64,000 nt of DNA, from the NCBI RefSeq assembly GCF_016862095.1, contig NZ_BOMH01000037.1, positions 62,001 through 126,000 of the forward strand. The letters are read 5' to 3'. Shown here piece after piece: positions 15,608 to 23,833 of this stretch. Position numbers and translations under genes: made by a program. Position 1 is the first letter of the stretch; the number at the start of each line of letters is the position of its first letter. This stretch comes from Actinoplanes cyaneus (GTDB taxonomy: Bacteria > Actinomycetota > Actinomycetes > Mycobacteriales > Micromonosporaceae). Below the pieces are notes generated by a model. It had not been told where the DNA came from. It worked only from the letters and a program-made list of their open reading frames with translations, and made no database searches.

Positions 15608-17558
15608 CCGGACCCGCCGCCGCCGTGCGGTCCCAGCCGGCGAGCCACGTGCCGAACTCGTCGGCGGCCACCGGGCGGGAGATGTGGTAACCCTGCAGGG
15701 CGTCGCAGCCGGCGGCGTCGAGCTGCCGCCAGGTGGCGTCGTCCTCGACCCCCTCGGCGACCACCCGCAGCCCCAGGTTGTGGCCCAGATCGACGGTCGA
15801 TCGCACGATCACCGCGTCCCGGTCGCTCGTGGTCATGCCGCTGACGAAGGAGCGATCGATCTTCAACTCCTGGACCGGCAGATTCTTCAGGTACGCCAGT
15901 GAGGAGTACCCGGTGCCGAAGTCGTCGATCGACAGCCGTACGCCCAGGGTGTGCAGTTCCCGCACGACCCGCAACGCCCGCTCCGGGTCGGTCATGATCG
16001 CGGTCTCGGTGATCTCGACGGTCAGCAGCCGCGCGGGCACCCCGCAGTGCTCCAGCAGGGCGGCGATCTCGACGGGCAGGGCCAGGTCGAGCAGCCCGTG
16101 CGCGGAGACGTTGACCGCGACGCCCAGCTCGTGGCCGGCGTCACGCCAGGCACGGGCCTGCCGCAGCGCCTCGGCGAGCACGAACCGGGTCAGCGGGCCG
16201 ATCAGGCCGGTGTGCTCGGCGAGCGGGATGAAGTCGTCGGGCGGGATCAGGCCGTACTCCGGATGGCGCCAGCGGACCAGCGCCTCGGCGCCGAGCACCG
16301 CACCGGTCCGGGCGTCGACCTTGGGCTGGTAGTACAGCAGCAGCTGCCCCTGGTCGATGCCGCGGCGCAGGTCGCCGGCGAGGGTGAGCCGGCGCGGGTC
16401 GGTGCTGTCCTGGCTGTGGTCGAAGATCGTGTAGCCGGTGCGCCTGGCCTTGGCGGTGTACATCGCGATGTCGGCGCGTTGCAGCAGCTGGTCCGGGGTG
16501 GTGCCGTGCTGCGGATAGAGCGCCGCGCCGATGCTGCCGGTCACCGACAGGCTCAGCCCGCCGAGCTCGAACGGCTCCCGCAGCGCCTCGTGCAGCCGGG
16601 TCGCGACCGCGGCGACGTCGTCGGCGCAGGTGACGCCGGGCAGCAGGACGGCGAACTCGTCGCCGCCGAGGCGGACCACCGTCTCGCCGTCTCGCAGCGT
16701 GTCCCGCATCCGCCGGGCGACCTCGATCAGCAACTGGTCGCCGTACTGGTGCCCGAGCGTGTCGTTGACCTCCTTGAACCGGTCGAGGTCGATCAGCACC
16801 AGCGCGGCGCCGGTCGCGTCGCCGCTCGCGGCCGCGAGGCCGTCCTGCAGCCAGACCCGGTTGGGCAGCCCGGTGAGCGCGTCGTGGGTGGCCTGGTGCG
16901 TGGCCCGGCGCAACGCCCGGCCGCGGATGCGGTGCGCCTGCCCGACGAGCGCGGTGATGATGCACGCCGCCAGCGACAGGATCAGCACGGTGCCGATCCG
17001 GGCCTGCCCGCTGCTCTGCCTCTCCAGCCGCGCGTAATGCCCCGACGCGGCGTCCAGCGTCGTCAGCAGGGCCCGGAAGGTGGGATCGGCCTGGTACTCC
17101 GCGACCCGTTCGGCGGCCAGCAGGTCACCGGCGGTGAGCAGGTCGAACTCACGGTCGACAGCGGTGTCGTAGGCGCGGAACGCGTCCTGCACCGCGCGGG
17201 TGTGCCGCTCGCCGGGATCGCGCCGCTCGAAGTCGGCGCCGATGGCGTCGACAGCCCGGTCGACCTCGTCGCGCGACCGCGCCAGCGCGGCCGGCATGCC
17301 CTTGGCGAGCATCGCCCGCGAGCGCAGCGAGTTCTGCCGCCAGGCGGCGATCTCCAGCTCGGCCAGCGACACCCGCACCTCGGCCTGGCGCGCAGCGCTC
17401 TGCTGCAGCCGCGTGATGGCCGCCGCGCTGCCCGCCGGCACCATCAGCGCGGCGGCCACCATCAGCCACACCGTGCCGCGCCGGCGCGGACCGACGTGCG
17501 GCACGGCGCCCGGCGCCCGGTGCCACACCCGTGAAGAGACCCGCATACCGTGCCTCAT
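15594..17558 (-). CDS. Membrane GGDEF-EAL protein (c-di-GMP synthesis and breakdown)
   Basis: 654 residues. The N-terminal TM (TVWLMVAAALMVPAGSAAAI) and a second TM near 190-210 enclose an extracytoplasmic helical sensor of about 150 residues. The GGDEF domain keeps its catalytic motif (VVRLGGDEFAVLLP), while the inhibitory site reads RDGE rather than RxxD. The EAL domain has the full catalytic set: GAEALVRW, VNVSAHG, EITETAIM, DDFGTGYSS, LKIDRSFV, AEGVEDD and QGYHISRP. Both activities are therefore possible, with phosphodiesterase activity best supported. It probably tunes c-di-GMP in response to an envelope signal. Confidence 0.9.
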   Translation of the reverse strand: MRHGMRVSSRVWHRAPGAVPHVGPRRRGTVWLMVAAALMVPAGSAAAITRLQQSAARQAEVRVSLAELEIAAWRQNSLRSRAMLAKGMPAALARSRDEVDRAVDAIGADFERRDPGERHTRAVQDAFRAYDTAVDREFDLLTAGDLLAAERVAEYQADPTFRALLTTLDAASGHYARLERQSSGQARIGTVLILSLAACIITALVGQAHRIRGRALRRATHQATHDALTGLPNRVWLQDGLAAASGDATGAALVLIDLDRFKEVNDTLGHQYGDQLLIEVARRMRDTLRDGETVVRLGGDEFAVLLPGVTCADDVAAVATRLHEALREPFELGGLSLSVTGSIGAALYPQHGTTPDQLLQRADIAMYTAKARRTGYTIFDHSQDSTDPRRLTLAGDLRRGIDQGQLLLYYQPKVDARTGAVLGAEALVRWRHPEYGLIPPDDFIPLAEHTGLIGPLTRFVLAEALRQARAWRDAGHELGVAVNVSAHGLLDLALPVEIAALLEHCGVPARLLTVEITETAIMTDPERALRVVRELHTLGVRLSIDDFGTGYSSLAYLKNLPVQELKIDRSFVSGMTTSDRDAVIVRSTVDLGHNLGLRVVAEGVEDDATWRQLDAAGCDALQGYHISRPVAADEFGTWLAGWDRTAAAGPVTAA

Positions 17559-17611
17559 CGGCCCCGCCGTTCGCGACGTGAGCCTTCCGGCCGGGCCCGC
17601 GAGCCTTCCGG

Positions 17612-18097
17612 TCAGGCTTGCGGGCCAGGACGTGCGCCTGCTTGCGGGCCGGTGGCGTAATCGTGCATCGCGGCGGTGACCTCGCGCAGGAAGGCCCCGG
17701 TGACCTCGGCCTGGTCCGGGCTGAGCCGCGCGGCGGCCTGCTCGATGCGGTCGAGCAGAGGCTTCAGAGCGACCAGCACCTGCTCGTACGCACTGTCGGT
17801 CGCCACCACCGTCTGCCGCCGCCGATCGGAGGGGTGCGGCACCCGCTCGGCGTGCCCGGAGGCGTGCAGCCGGTCGACGAGGGTGGTCGCCGACGCCGAG
17901 CGGATCCGCAGCCGCTGACCCAGCTCGGTCGGGCCGAGGCCGTTCTCACTGCTGAGCAGGTGGTCCAGCGCGACAGCGTCGGTGACGCCCACCCCGAGCC
18001 GGTCGGCGAGGCTGTGCGTCGCCTCGCTGTTGGCCTGCAGCATCTCCCGGACGGCCAGGGCCAGGTCGCTGGGCTGGTGGTGTCGCCGACTGGTCAC
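17612..18097 (-). CDS. MarR-family transcriptional regulator
   Basis: 161 residues with the MarR winged helix: VALDHLLSSENGLGPTELGQ, RIRSASATTLVDRLHASGH (recognition helix) and a wing, VPHPSDRRRQTV. N- and C-terminal helices make the dimer interface. It is divergent from a polyprenyl synthase gene, and palindromic sequences lie between the two starts, so it probably represses itself and perhaps that gene. The ligand is unknown. Confidence 0.85.
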   Translation of the reverse strand: MTSRRHHQPSDLALAVREMLQANSEATHSLADRLGVGVTDAVALDHLLSSENGLGPTELGQRLRIRSASATTLVDRLHASGHAERVPHPSDRRRQTVVATDSAYEQVLVALKPLLDRIEQAAARLSPDQAEVTGAFLREVTAAMHDYATGPQAGARPGPQA

Positions 18098-18123
18098 GAC
18101 GAGATCATAAGGCCTCCGGGTAG

Positions 18124-18155
18124 CAAGATTATCTAACTACTTGTATAACAAGATT
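18124..18155. promoter_or_regulatory. Candidate MarR operator in divergent intergenic region
   Basis: The region holds an inverted repeat CTTGT-ATA-ACAAG (18140-18152) and a direct repeat CAAGATT at 18124-18130 and 18149-18155, 25 bases apart. It is strikingly AT-rich against its surroundings and lies 26-58 bases upstream of the marR start. This is the expected place for a MarR binding site. Confidence 0.55.
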
Positions 18156-18275
18156 CATGACGGCAGAGATAATGGGCCCGCACCTCGGACCGGACCCGGC
18201 GATGGGCAGACCCCGGGTCGCGACGATCGGCATGGACGGCACCGCCGTCAGGGCCGGCGCCTGCGCGGTCCCGCG

Positions 18276-19349
18276 ATGAGCCGGCCGGGACCGCTGGACA
18301 CGGAGAACCTGCGCGACCGGGTCCGCGCCACCGTCGAAGCGCACCTCGACCGCCAACGTCAGGTCCTGGACGAGGTCAGCGACGACTGCGAGCCGCTCGT
18401 GCGCTACGTCGCGGACCTGATGGACGGCGGCAAACGGCTGCGCGCCGCGTTCTGCTACTGGGCCTGGCGCGCGGCCGGCGCACCCGACGGGCCGGGCATC
18501 GTGACAGCGGCCGCGGCCCTGGAGTTCCTGCAGGCCGCCGCCCTGATCCACGACGACGTCATGGACGGCTCCGACACGCGGCGCGGCGCCCCCGCGGTGC
18601 ACCGGCGGTTCGCGGCCCTGCACCGCGGCGGCGGCGACGCCGGGCACTTCGGGAACTCCGCCGCTGTGCTCGCCGGCGACCTGTGCCTGACCTGGAGCGA
18701 CGCGCTCTACTCCGGCAGCGGCCTGCCCCCGGCCGCACTGGCCCGCGGCCGCGCGATCTTCGACCGCATGCGCACCCAGCTGATGGGCGGGCAGTACCTG
18801 GACCTGCTGGACCAGGCCACGGCCGGCCCGCCGCACCGGGACGCGCTGCGCCGGGCCCGCCGGGTCGTGCACTACAAGAGCGCCAAGTACACCGTCGAGC
18901 ACCCACTACTGCTCGGCGGCCTGCTCGCCGGCGCCGGCGACGACCTGCTGACCTGCCTGTCCGCGTTCGGGCTGCCGCTCGGCGAGGCGTTCCAGCTGCG
19001 CGACGACGTGCTCGGGGTCTTCGGCGACCCCGCCCGCACCGGCAAGCCCGCCGGCGACGACCTGCGCGACGGCAAACGCACGGTGCTGATCGCGCTGGCG
19101 TACGAGCGGGCCGACGCCGTACAGGAGAAGATCCTGAATGCCTTGCTCGGCGACCCGGAACTGGACGGCACCGGCGTCGGCACCCTGCGCGAGGTCATCG
19201 CCGGCACCGGGGCGCTCACCGCCGTCGAGCGGCTGATCGGCGAGCTGCTGGAACGCTCCCTGTCCGCGCTGGACACCGCCGACCTCGACGAGCCGGGCCG
19301 TTCCGTGCTGCTCGCCCTCGCCGACGCCGCCACCGACCGCGTCTCCTGA
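18276..19349 (+). CDS. Trans-isoprenyl diphosphate synthase (polyprenyl synthetase)
   Basis: 357 residues from ATG 18276; the longer frame upstream has shadow composition. The first Asp-rich motif is LIHDDVMDGSD and the second is LRDDVLGVFGD, with the usual DGGKRLRAAF and FQL neighbours. It condenses isopentenyl diphosphate with allylic primers. The chain length cannot be set with confidence, but the residue before the first motif region (ALEFLQAAALIHDD) suits C15-C20 or geranylgeranyl-type products. No terpene cyclase lies next to it. It diverges from the MarR gene and may be under its control. Confidence 0.85.
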   Translation: MSRPGPLDTENLRDRVRATVEAHLDRQRQVLDEVSDDCEPLVRYVADLMDGGKRLRAAFCYWAWRAAGAPDGPGIVTAAAALEFLQAAALIHDDVMDGSDTRRGAPAVHRRFAALHRGGGDAGHFGNSAAVLAGDLCLTWSDALYSGSGLPPAALARGRAIFDRMRTQLMGGQYLDLLDQATAGPPHRDALRRARRVVHYKSAKYTVEHPLLLGGLLAGAGDDLLTCLSAFGLPLGEAFQLRDDVLGVFGDPARTGKPAGDDLRDGKRTVLIALAYERADAVQEKILNALLGDPELDGTGVGTLREVIAGTGALTAVERLIGELLERSLSALDTADLDEPGRSVLLALADAATDRVS

Positions 19350-19431
19350 CCGCACTCCCCCGTGCCGCCCCCGGTGCCCTACCGTGTGATTCCGCCCCGC
19401 TAGATCAGCCCAGCCCGTTCGATGCGAAGGG

Positions 19432-20241
19432 ATGATCAGCAACATGGCCGACACCAACCGGGAAATGCTGCGCACCACGTTCGGCCAGGACGCCGAACTC
19501 TACGACCGGTGCCGTCCCACCTATCCCGCCCAGCTGTTCACCGACCTCGCGACGCTCGCCGGTCTCGGTCCACACGCTCGGGTGCTGGAGATCGGATGCG
19601 GCACCGGCCAGGCGACCCTGCCCCTGGCACGACTGGGATGCCAGGTCGTCGCCATGGACCTCAGCCCGGACCTGGCCGCCGTCGCCCGGCGCAACCTCGC
19701 ACCATTCCCGAACGTCAGCGTCGTCGCGGCGGCGTTCGAGGAGTGGCAGCCCTCGGACGGAAGCTTCGACGCGGTGCTCTCCGCGACCGCGTTCCACTGG
19801 CTCGATCCCGACGTGCGCATGATCAAGGCAGCTGACCTGCTGCGTCCCGGCGGAGCCCTCGGCATCGTCTCGACCCACCACATCGCCGGGGGGACGACCG
19901 CCTTCTTCGCCGACGCACAACGATGCTACGAGCGCTTCGACCCCACGACACCGCCCGGCATGCGTCTGACCAGTGATGACGAGACCGCCGAGGAGGCAGC
20001 GGAGTTCGATCGGTCGGCCCGGTTCGGGCCGGTCGAGTTCCGGCGGTACGAGTGGCAGCAGACCTACACCGCTCACGAGTACCTGGACCTGCTCATGACC
20101 TACTCCGGGCATCGCGCCCTGGCGCCGCGGGCACGCACCGGCCTGTTCGCGTGCCTCGCCCACCTGATCGACGACGTCTACGACGGAGAGATCACCAAGC
20201 AGTACCGGAACCGGCTCGCCATCGCGCACAAGACACCGTGA
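19432..20241 (+). CDS. Class I SAM-dependent methyltransferase (methyltransf_11/25 type)
   Basis: 269 residues; ATG 19444 is an alternative start. The Rossmann methyltransferase core shows VLEIGCGTGQATLPLA (motif I), VAMDLSPDLAAVAR (acidic end of strand 2) and FDAVLSATAFHWLDPD (motif IV/post region). These proteins methylate small metabolites; the C-terminal half has no specific signature. It stands alone, convergent with the HD-domain gene 37 bases downstream. Confidence 0.75.
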   Translation: MISNMADTNREMLRTTFGQDAELYDRCRPTYPAQLFTDLATLAGLGPHARVLEIGCGTGQATLPLARLGCQVVAMDLSPDLAAVARRNLAPFPNVSVVAAAFEEWQPSDGSFDAVLSATAFHWLDPDVRMIKAADLLRPGGALGIVSTHHIAGGTTAFFADAQRCYERFDPTTPPGMRLTSDDETAEEAAEFDRSARFGPVEFRRYEWQQTYTAHEYLDLLMTYSGHRALAPRARTGLFACLAHLIDDVYDGEITKQYRNRLAIAHKTP

Positions 20242-20278
20242 CCCGGCCGGAAACCACCAGACCGGTGGCAGTGGCCGA

Positions 20279-20875
20279 TCAGATCAGGGCATGCCCGTAC
20301 TCCTCGGCCAGCGAGAGCAGGTCGGGCTCGCCGTACTCGGCGACCATCTCGGCGAAGCGGGCCGCCTTGTCCGGCCCGAAGCGGGCCACGCTGCTCGTGT
20401 AGGTAGCGGCGGAGACGAAGACCGGCGGGGTCTTCTTGCTGTGGAACTTGTCGGCGTACATGACCAGCCGCTCCTCCCCCGTCTCGGCCACGTAGTCGCC
20501 GGGCGGGAGCGGCAGGCCCTGTTCCACGATGTCGGAGCGGGTCACGCCGACCCCGGTGTGGCAGGAGCAGAAGCGGCCCAGATGTTCCGGGAAGCCTTCG
20601 GCCCGCAGCAGCTCGTGGCCGAGCAACCCGTGCCGGATGTAGGCGGAGAAGTCGGGTGTCCCGTCGCTGCCGTAGAGGCGGTACACGCCGATGTCGTGCA
20701 GCAGGCAGCCGGCGCGCACCAGGTCCGCGTTCACGTCCAGGTCGAGCCGGGCCAGGAGCTGTTCGGCGATCCGGCAGACGATCGCGCAGTGTGTCCAGAC
20801 CAGGTCGAGGGCCTCGGGGGTGGGCGCGACGCGTTCGTGCAGCTGCCGGATCTCGGCGTCGGAGGGGATCCACAT
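20279..20875 (-). CDS. HD-domain metal-dependent phosphohydrolase
   Basis: 198 residues from ATG 20875 (a GTG-extended frame to 20932 is less likely). The HD signature is THCAIV followed by RAGCLLHDIGVYRLYG, with a later CSCHTGVG region giving further His ligands. It resembles small HDIG proteins of the tRNA/nucleotidase-adjacent type. Substrates of such stand-alone HD proteins are usually nucleotides or phosphoesters; none can be chosen here. It is cytosolic. Confidence 0.7.
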   Translation of the reverse strand: MWIPSDAEIRQLHERVAPTPEALDLVWTHCAIVCRIAEQLLARLDLDVNADLVRAGCLLHDIGVYRLYGSDGTPDFSAYIRHGLLGHELLRAEGFPEHLGRFCSCHTGVGVTRSDIVEQGLPLPPGDYVAETGEERLVMYADKFHSKKTPPVFVSAATYTSSVARFGPDKAARFAEMVAEYGEPDLLSLAEEYGHALI

Positions 20876-21016
20876 GACCGCCCATGATCGCAGGCGGCTG
20901 CGCGGCTCACGATCCCGGCGCGCCGAGGTCACGGCAGTCGGAGGAGCGCCCGGCCAGCGCTGCCGGAAATGCCGCCGTGACTATCTTGACCAAATGAAGA
21001 AACATCTGGACCCTGA

Positions 21017-21029
21017 TGGGAGCGCTCCC
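21017..21029. promoter_or_regulatory. CebR-type operator before GH5 mannanase gene
   Basis: TGGGAGCGCTCCC matches the well-known actinomycete CebR (LacI-family cellobiose repressor) box except for a final G where A is usual. It lies 40 bases before the ATG and downstream of a TTGACC -35-like element (20986-20991). Derepression by cello-oligosaccharides is expected. Confidence 0.8.
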
Positions 21030-21068
21030 GAATCACCCCCATCGATCCCCAGAAAGGGGAGGCAGACC

Positions 21069-22430
21069 ATGCGAAGAATTCTCGTCGCACTCTGTGCCGC
21101 CCTGCTCGCCGCCACCGGCGCCGTCCTCGCGCTCGGCAACCCGGCCTACGCCGCCACCGGGTTGCACGTCGTCGGCACCGACATCTACGAGGCCAACGGC
21201 ACCAAGTTCGTCATGCGTGGCGTCAACCACGCGCACACCTGGTACACCAGCCAGACCAGCTCCTTCGCCAACATCAAGGCGACCGGCGCGAACACCGTCC
21301 GGGTCGTGCTCAGCGGCGGCCGCTGGACCGCGAACAGCGCGAGCGACGTCGCCAACGTGATCTCCCTCTGCAAGGCCAACAAGCTGATCTGCGTCCTCGA
21401 GGACCACGACACCACCGGGTACGGCGAGGACAGCGCGGCGTACACGCTGGACCAGGCCGCCGACTACTGGATCAGCCTGAAGAGCGTCCTGCAGGGCCAG
21501 GAGGACTACGTCGCCATCAACATCGGCAACGAGCCGATCGGCAACACCAACCCCGCCCAGTGGACCGCCGCCACCGTCGCGGCGGTCAAGAAGATGCGCG
21601 ACAACGGCTTCCAGCACCTGCTCGTGATCGACGCCCCGAACTGGGGCCAGGACTGGCAGAACGTGATGCGCGACAACGGGCAGGCCGTGCTCGACGCGGA
21701 CACCCGGAAGAACACCGTGCTCTCGATCCACATGTACGCCGTGTACGCGCAGGCGTCCACGATCACGTCGTACCTGGACGCGTTCAAGGCCAAGGGCTGG
21801 CCGCTGATCATCGGTGAGTTCGGCTGGCAGTTCGACTCGAGCCAGGTCGACGACCAGACGGTGCTCGCCGAGGCGGTCAAGCGGGACATCGGCTACCTCG
21901 GCTGGTCCTGGTCGGGCAACACCGACCCGATCCTGGACCTGGTGCTCAACTACGACGTCAATCAGAAGACCACCTGGTACCACCGGCTCTTCGACGGCCC
22001 GAACGGCATCACCGCCACGGCCAAACAGGCGACGATCTTCGGGGGTACGGGATCCTCGTCCCCGTCGTCGCCGTCATCCTCGCCCTCCTCGCCGTCCTCG
22101 TCACCGTCGTCGTCACCGTCGACGGGCAGCAAGGGATGCTCGGCGGCCTACACGATCACGGGTCAGTGGCCGGGCGGCTTCCAGGGCGAGGTCAAGGTGA
22201 CCGCCGGCAACGCGGCCGTCTCCGGCTGGACGGTGACCTGGACGTACGCCAATGGCCAGGTCGTCAACAACGCCTGGGGCGCCACCGTGACCAGGAACGG
22301 CACGTCGGTCACCGCGAAGAACGTGAACTACAACGGCAGCCTCGGCGCGGCCGCCAGCACGTCCTTCGGGTTCCTCGGCTCGTGGAACGGCACCAACGCG
22401 GTCCCGGCGGTGAGCTGCACCGCCGTCTGA
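21069..22430 (+). CDS. Secreted GH5 endo-beta-mannanase/glucanase with CBM2
   Basis: 453 residues. A signal peptide (LVALCAALLAATGAVLALG, cut near AYAA) leads to a GH5 domain of about 300 residues. The acid/base Glu is in INIGNEPIG and the nucleophile Glu in IIGEFGWQFD. The sequence style (MRGVNHAHTWY, TVRVVLSGG) is that of subfamily 8 mannanases. A Ser-Pro linker of about 27 residues joins a C-terminal CBM2 (GCSAAYTITGQWPGGFQGEV, two Cys, conserved Trp). A CebR box upstream indicates control together with cellulases. It should cut mannan or glucomannan in plant walls while bound to cellulose. Confidence 0.85.
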   Translation: MRRILVALCAALLAATGAVLALGNPAYAATGLHVVGTDIYEANGTKFVMRGVNHAHTWYTSQTSSFANIKATGANTVRVVLSGGRWTANSASDVANVISLCKANKLICVLEDHDTTGYGEDSAAYTLDQAADYWISLKSVLQGQEDYVAINIGNEPIGNTNPAQWTAATVAAVKKMRDNGFQHLLVIDAPNWGQDWQNVMRDNGQAVLDADTRKNTVLSIHMYAVYAQASTITSYLDAFKAKGWPLIIGEFGWQFDSSQVDDQTVLAEAVKRDIGYLGWSWSGNTDPILDLVLNYDVNQKTTWYHRLFDGPNGITATAKQATIFGGTGSSSPSSPSSSPSSPSSSPSSSPSTGSKGCSAAYTITGQWPGGFQGEVKVTAGNAAVSGWTVTWTYANGQVVNNAWGATVTRNGTSVTAKNVNYNGSLGAAASTSFGFLGSWNGTNAVPAVSCTAV

Positions 22431-22439
22431 CAGAAGTCC

Positions 22440-22467
22440 AGGGGCCGGGCCTTCATGCCCGGCCCCT
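22440..22467 (+). terminator. Hairpin terminator after the GH5 mannanase gene
   Basis: Perfect 11-bp GC-rich arms (AGGGGCCGGGC and GCCCGGCCCCT) flank a 6-base loop, nine bases after the stop codon. It is a strong stem without a U-tract. Confidence 0.8.
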
Positions 22468-22486
22468 CGGCCTGCCGCGGGCTTGC

Positions 22487-22541
22487 GGGCTGGTGCTCAC
22501 GGTCGTCATGAGGCACGAACGACGACCGTGAGCACCAGCCC
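22487..22541. repeat. Perfect 21-bp inverted repeat in convergent gap
   Basis: Arms 22487-22507 and 22521-22541 are perfect reverse complements over 21 bases with a 13-base spacer (ATGAGGCACGAAC). The stem contains GCTCACGGTCGTC. It lies between two other hairpins in a convergent intergenic region. It may be an extra bidirectional terminator, a protein-binding palindrome or the trace of a small element. Nothing in it looks coding. Confidence 0.7.
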
Positions 22542-22604
22542 GGTAAGCGTGAGCCGCGCCGCGGACCGGCACGGAAAGCAAGGCTCGCGGCTGGTCACCG
22601 GAGT

Positions 22605-22643
22605 GACGATGCCCGCCGGGCTGAGAGCATGGCGGGCATCGTC
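22605..22643 (-). terminator. Hairpin terminator after the CBM2-Cip1-like gene
   Basis: Perfect 13-bp arms (GACGATGCCCGCC and GGCGGGCATCGTC) surround a 13-base loop, beginning nine bases beyond the minus-strand stop at 22652. It ends the cellulase operon. Confidence 0.75.
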
Positions 22644-22651
22644 GTGCGGGA

Positions 22652-23833
22652 TCAGCAGCCGTTGCGGGTGGCGCTGACCGCGACGTCGTCGTACCAGAGG
22701 GTGTCGGCGCCGTCGCCGTAGCTCTCCCAGCCCAGGCGCAGGTCCGTCAGGGCCGGGCGCCAGGTGCGGTTGAGCCACTGGCTGTCGATGTCGTGGGTCG
22801 GGGTGCCGTCCTCGAGGAGGCCCGGCACCGAAGTGCCGTCGAGCCAGGTCTCGATGGTGCCGTTCGACCCGTCGACCTTGAACTCGACGCAGGTCCAGGT
22901 CCCGACCGGCAGCGGCCGGGACAGGGCCACCCCCGCCGGGCTCTGTTCGGGCAGGGTGGCGTCGTCGGAGGCACGGTTGAACTGCAGGGCGCCGTTCTGG
23001 CCGCCGAAACGCAGGTCCTTTCCGCCGTCCTTGGCGTCGGCCATGGCGACCGCTGTCACGTGCGCGGCCGGCAGGGCGGTGGTATGCCGGACCCAGTAGC
23101 GGACGTACCAGGTGGAGGAGAGACCGCTGAGCAGGGTGGTGTTGCGGGCGAAGACGTGGTTGCAGTAGCCGGCCGCACCGTTGATCCGCAGGGAGGTGGT
23201 GCCGCTGTGCGCGACCATCCGGTCGATCGCGGCGGTGCCTGCGCCGGAGCAGTCCGGGCTGGTCACCGCCCACGATCCGGTGGGGACGGCGCCGGTCTGC
23301 GACTCGAAGCCGTCGGTGCCCGCGCCGGTCGACGGGGTGGACGGGCTGGTGGATGGGCTGGTGGATGGACTGACCGACGGACTTGCCGACGCGCTGCCGG
23401 ACGGGCTGACCGACGGGCTCTGTGACGGCGTCACGTCGCCGCCGCAGGCCACGCCGTTGAAGCGGAACGCGGTCGGTGCCGGGTTCGTCCCCGAGTACGT
23501 TCCCTGGAAGCCGAAACTGGCCGACGCCCCGGTCGCCAGGGCGCCGTTCCAGCCGGCGTTCGACGCGGTCACGGCGGTGCCCGTCTGGGTGACCGTGGCG
23601 CTCCAGGCGGACGTGACCTGCTGGTTCCCGGAGAAGTTCCAGGCCAGGGTCCAGGAGGTCACGGCCGTACCGAGATTGGTGACCTTGACGTCGGCAGTGA
23701 ATCCGCTGGACCAGCTGTTCGCCGTCCAGGTGACGTCGCACGTGGCTGCCGCGGCGTCGGCCGTGCCCAGGCCGGCGACGCTCACCGCCGCGGCGGCCAC
23801 TGCGGCAACAGAGATGACGGGTACGAGTTTCAT
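22652..23833 (-). CDS. Secreted CBM2 protein with Cip1-like/lectin-fold C-terminal domain
   Basis: 393 residues. The ATG overlaps the stop of the GH5 cellulase (ATGA), so it is the second gene of that operon. A signal peptide (VISVAAVAAAAVSVAGLGTA) is followed by an N-terminal CBM2 (CDVTWTANSWSSGFTADV), then a Ser/Pro/Thr linker with SPST repeats. The C-terminal domain of about 210 residues includes SLRINGAAGYCNHVF, STWYVRYWVRHTT, CVEFKVDG, GTIETWLDG and LWYDDVAVS. This is a jelly-roll pattern like fungal Cip1 and related polysaccharide lyase/lectin-fold proteins. Catalytic residues cannot be assigned. It probably helps cellulose or glucuronan breakdown outside the cell. Confidence 0.7.
   Translation of the reverse strand: MKLVPVISVAAVAAAAVSVAGLGTADAAAATCDVTWTANSWSSGFTADVKVTNLGTAVTSWTLAWNFSGNQQVTSAWSATVTQTGTAVTASNAGWNGALATGASASFGFQGTYSGTNPAPTAFRFNGVACGGDVTPSQSPSVSPSGSASASPSVSPSTSPSTSPSTPSTGAGTDGFESQTGAVPTGSWAVTSPDCSGAGTAAIDRMVAHSGTTSLRINGAAGYCNHVFARNTTLLSGLSSTWYVRYWVRHTTALPAAHVTAVAMADAKDGGKDLRFGGQNGALQFNRASDDATLPEQSPAGVALSRPLPVGTWTCVEFKVDGSNGTIETWLDGTSVPGLLEDGTPTHDIDSQWLNRTWRPALTDLRLGWESYGDGADTLWYDDVAVSATRNGC

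Noticed and set aside
18141..18275. N-terminal extension of the polyprenyl synthase from TTG 18141
   Set aside because: It would run through the MarR operator and reads as Arg/Gly/Pro-rich non-family sequence.
22062..22125. Apparent simple-sequence repeat
   Set aside because: It is the Ser-Pro linker of the GH5-CBM2 protein, normal for such enzymes.
23316..23420. Short tandem repeats possibly resembling a CRISPR-like array
   Set aside because: They encode the Ser/Pro/Thr linker of the CBM2-Cip1-like protein; no spacers exist.
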